A DNA stretch of 64,000 nt from Ephydatia muelleri (Eukaryota; Porifera; Demospongiae; Spongillida; Spongillidae), in NCBI GenBank assembly GCA_013339895.1, contig JABACO010000018.1, positions 8,181,531 through 8,245,530 on the forward strand, in the 5' to 3' direction. Below the pieces are notes generated by a model. That model searched no databases. It saw only the letters and a list, made by a program, of their open reading frames with translations, and was not told where the DNA came from. Below are positions 60,976 through 64,000 of the stretch, in pieces; position 1 is the stretch's first letter; every line of letters starts with the position of its first letter. The position numbers and the translations under genes are program-made.

Positions 60976-63361
60976 CATGGAGGGAAAAGGTGAGGCCATT
61001 TCAGTGCATCCTTACATTTAAAGTGCAACGCATGCGAAGGCTATAAGTTATGCGAGGTAGCCTGCGTAAGACGTCTTTATACACACCGTCTGTGCAGTGT
61101 CGCCTTGCTTCAAATGCGGCAAGGATATCGCTCAAGTACCTTACAAATACGATGGAATGACGTTCCACGCCCGGTGTCTGCGATGCAACACATGTGGTAA
61201 GTATACCGCGACGAAAGAGCGCACAGGCTGTGTATGTCAGTATGTGTGTGTGTGTGTGTGTGGTCCGTGTGGATGTGAACGAATGTGTGTGTGTGTGTGT
61301 GTGTGTGTGCATGCATATCTGTAGATATAGCTGCCTCTGCGTGTGTGTGTGTGTGTGTGTGTGTGCGTGCTTTAATCAATGCTACCGATTTTCGCATACT
61401 GTTTGTACAATGTACGCGCGTGTGTGTGGTGTATACAATTATTGATAAACAGTGCCTTGTGCTGTGATGTGGTCAGAACATGTATTAGCTAGGGGGAGCT
61501 CCATGTGTACCAACCCATGCATGAAACTGGCATTGTGTTGTGGCCCTTCCATCCATGACGAGCCACACGGCATTTCTAGCCGCACGGGACCGTGCGTTGT
61601 GGAGCGCAATGGCCTCGTTCGCAATAACAGCTGAGGACGAATGGGAGTCTAGTAGACTTGGAGTTTAATAAAAAATAAAATGAATGGGAAAAAAACCATA
61701 CGTGCAATTGCTACGCTCGAGCAAACGAGACTTCAGGAAAGGTTTCTGCATGCTTGACTTTGTTTTTCTACAATTCCCCTACGAGCAGACAAGTGCATTC
61801 ATACCATGTCGCTCACCATTGGGTGATAATCGATGGTTGTCAAGGTTACAGTTTATTATATTTTCCATTCAGATAAGAAATTGGCTGGGAAGCCATTCAT
61901 TGTAGCAAGCAGAGGTATCTTCTGCGGAGAGCAGGTAAATAGTTAAATAACCTCATAAGTGTGCTCCTTCACTAATATTTTCCCTCTCTATCCACATCCT
62001 CTCCATCCCAAACTCCTACCTCCCTCACACCCTCCCTTCCACTCCCTCCACACCCTCCCTTCTACAACCCCTTCCAAACCCCTCCCTTCCACACCCTCCC
62101 ACATCCTCCCTCGCTCCCCAGTGCAAGCTGAGCTTCACTGAGCAGCAACCTTCATCAGTCAGCAAAACTCCTCCCAGCTCTGAGGTAAATCACCTCAGTC
62201 GCTTTGCCAGCATCATCACTATTCTCCTCCTCTCCCAACCTTAGCAGCAGGGAAGAGACGGAGCTACGAGCCCTGAACTCATCACAGACTTCGAGGCACT
62301 ACAGTCCATCTCCCAAGAGGGGCAGAGGAGAGCGAGCTCCCAAGAGGCGCAGAGGAGAGCGAGCTCCCAAGAGGCGCAGAGAAGAGCGAGCTCCCCTCTC
62401 TTTTATCCGGAGAGAGTCACCGATTACCCCACCTCCCACTCACTAGCCAACCTAAAGCTATCTCAATCCCCCACAACACACCATCGACTGTCGTCCCTAT
62501 CACCAGTCCCTGATACTCACCATTCTTCCAACTCCACACTGAACAGGTCTGACTCCCTGTCTGCAGTCAGCGAGACAAGTGGCACTTCTGACACCAGCAA
62601 GCCAGCTCAAAAAAGGATACTTAAGAAGTCCAATGGTCCTCGACGTTCATCCACCAATCATGTTAGGTGGAATCTGGATGGTGTCGAACGCTCCACTGAC
62701 GATGGGGATAGCACTTCAATGGATTCAGTGGAAGCCAGTTGGTCTGGGGACCCTTACCGACAGGCAAAGGAAAGGTTTCAGAGATCTCGGAGTGCTTGGA
62801 AGGACTTTGAAGCCCCGCCCCTTGCCGGCAATACAGGACTGACCCCAGCCCCACCAAAAGTGGCAAAACAGAAAACGATGTTTCACCCCGATGACATTCC
62901 TCTCTCACCCATACGCAGAGAGGCTCCAGTCAAGTTTCCCGGATGCTACGAACTGGGTTCCCAGATTCCAACCAACATGGGTACCTCCCACTCCACCCCA
63001 TTGAGAAACACAGGTGTGCAAGAGTTGTACGAAGACGAAGGGATGGGCACCAATGAGGACAACGCCCCAGCCTCAGAAACTGTGGCAGCTGGATTTTCTG
63101 TTCTCAAGATAAATGACTCCTCTCTGGCCAGCCTTGAGGTCACTCGAGCAGACGAGAGGCTGGGGACTTGTATGTTTGAATTTCCCAAGGAAACTCCTCT
63201 CTCTGCCCCCTTTACCTCCACAACCATACCATCTGTGGCCGTCCCTCATCCCCCTTCTTCCATGGCTACTTCATCTGCCGCCACAGGTCCAATCCCTGTC
63301 CTCGTGGGACGAGGCACTCCCAGTTCCGGTGGAGCCAAGTCTGGTGTCATGGGTACCATAG
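60976..63361 (+). CDS. LIM-domain protein with long Ser/Pro-rich tail (3' end in gap)
   Basis: Exons 60976-60988 (MEGK), about 61099-61198, 61873-61934, 62122-62184 and 62245 into the gap. One LIM domain spans residues about 5-60: CFKCGKDIAQ, then FHARCLRCNTC, KKLAGKPFIVASRGIFCGEQ and a final C, with all eight zinc ligand positions present (C-C-H-C, C-C-C-C). The following exon, open for more than 370 codons, is low-complexity and rich in Ser, Pro and Thr, with three tandem QEAQRRASS repeats at 62320-62390. Arg-x-x-Ser sites (RRASS) suggest basophilic kinase targets. More LIM domains may lie in the gap. Probable cytoskeletal or nuclear adaptor; the family is not assigned. Confidence 0.82.
61199..61872. 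other. LIM-gene intron; short frames not taken as exons
   Basis: Frames at 61452-61634 and 61684-61905 exist, but the LIM domain reads directly across from 61198 to 61873 with matching phase. Alternative exons cannot be excluded. Confidence 0.6.
61238..61370. repeat. (TG)n microsatellites in LIM-gene intron
   Basis: Three TG runs (61240-61262, 61284-61309, 61338-61367) in the intron splitting the LIM domain. Confidence 0.92.
61960..62121. repeat. CCCTCC/CTTCCA pyrimidine-rich intron
   Basis: Repeated CTCCCTTCCAC/ACACCCTCC units leading up to the acceptor at 62121. Confidence 0.8.
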
Positions 63362-64000
63362 NNNNNNNNNNNNNNNNNNNNNNNNNNNNNNNNNNNNNNN
63401 NNNNNNNNNNNNNNNNNNNNNNNNNNNNNNNNNNNNNNNNNNNNNNNNNNNNNNNNNNNNNNNNNNNNNNNNNNNNNNNNNNNNNNNNNNNNNNNNNNNN
63501 NNNNNNNNNNNNNNNNNNNNNNNNNNNNNNNNNNNNNNNNNNNNNNNNNNNNNNNNNNNNNNNNNNNNNNNNNNNNNNNNNNNNNNNNNNNNNNNNNNNN
63601 NNNNNNNNNNNNNNNNNNNNNNNNNNNNNNNNNNNNNNNNNNNNNNNNNNNNNNNNNNNNNNNNNNNNNNNNNNNNNNNNNNNNNNNNNNNNNNNNNNNN
63701 NNNNNNNNNNNNNNNNNNNNNNNNNNNNNNNNNNNNNNNNNNNNNNNNNNNNNNNNNNNNNNNNNNNNNNNNNNNNNNNNNNNNNNNNNNNNNNNNNNNN
63801 NNNNNNNNNNNNNNNNNNNNNNNNNNNNNNNNNNNNNNNNNNNNNNNNNNNNNNNNNNNNNNNNNNNNNNNNNNNNNNNNNNNNNNNNNNNNNNNNNNNN
63901 NNNNNNNNNNNNNNNNNNNNNNNNNNNNNNNNNNNNNNNNNNNNNNNNNNNNNNNNNNNNNNNNNNNNNNNNNNNNNNNNNNNNNNNNNNNNNNNNNNNN
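63362..64000. other. assembly gap (N to window end)
   Basis: All N from 63362 to the end of the window. It interrupts the LIM gene's tail exon. Confidence 1.

Noticed and set aside
61452-61634. Second LIM-like domain between 61.45 and 61.63 kb
   Set aside because: Cysteine spacing does not fit LIM, and the first LIM domain joins directly across this stretch in phase.

Overview
The window is animal nuclear DNA, most likely from a sponge or another compact-genome non-bilaterian. Evidence: every recognisable gene is split by spliceosomal introns, many only 45-80 nt long. A phospholipase C-gamma with two SH2 domains and an SH3 places it in the animal lineage. TMEM231 (ciliary transition zone), INTS8 and MED10 all give good matches to animal orthologues. 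Genes lie tens to a few hundred bases apart. Species cannot be named from sequence alone. There are two assembly gaps (7214-7313 and 63362-64000).

Layout. 1-895 is a 21-bp minisatellite. 1394-6719 (+) is a secreted von Willebrand A protein with Cys-rich Ig-like modules and a PKD-like end. 6896-7213 (+) is the 5' end of a UPF0489/C5orf22-like gene, cut by the gap; the 3' half of mitochondrial aspartate aminotransferase (GOT2) follows on the far side. INTS8 (-, 8919-14371) and RECQL4 (+, 14450-20433) diverge from a 78-bp promoter. 20.5-23.6 kb is a repeat island with a decayed LINE. NDUFAF6 and a PLC-gamma gene (both -) fill 23.6-33.9 kb; the PLC-gamma introns are rich in minisatellites.

33.9-45.9 kb is the most gene-dense part: RPL14(+), METTL9(-), a LINE relic, TMEM64(+), MPHOSPH6(-), beta-tubulin(+), EMG1(-), PSMG4(+), ATP5F1E(-), CNEP1R1(+), an RRM protein(-) and MED10(+). 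Strands alternate almost perfectly, so nearly every start shares a short bidirectional promoter and nearly every 3' end faces another. 46-49.4 kb is again repeats and LINE relics. 49.5-52 kb holds an inverted duplication of a small secreted Cys-rich gene whose protein is homologous to the C-terminus of the 1.4-6.7 kb gene. TIMM21(+) and TMEM231(-) converge at 56.1 kb. 58.7-60.7 kb (-) encodes a membrane protein with IQ-like motifs and a PTB domain, a combination I do not recognise. It diverges from a LIM-domain gene (+) that runs into the end gap.

Functionally most genes are unrelated housekeeping genes (ribosome, rRNA modification, exosome, proteasome assembly, mitochondrial ATP synthase/import/complex I assembly, Mediator, Integrator, DNA replication helicase). 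The lineage-specific material is the vWA/CSP-module gene with its two small relatives and the IQ-PTB membrane protein. The best candidates for something undescribed are this small-protein family in its inverted repeat and the IQ-PTB protein.
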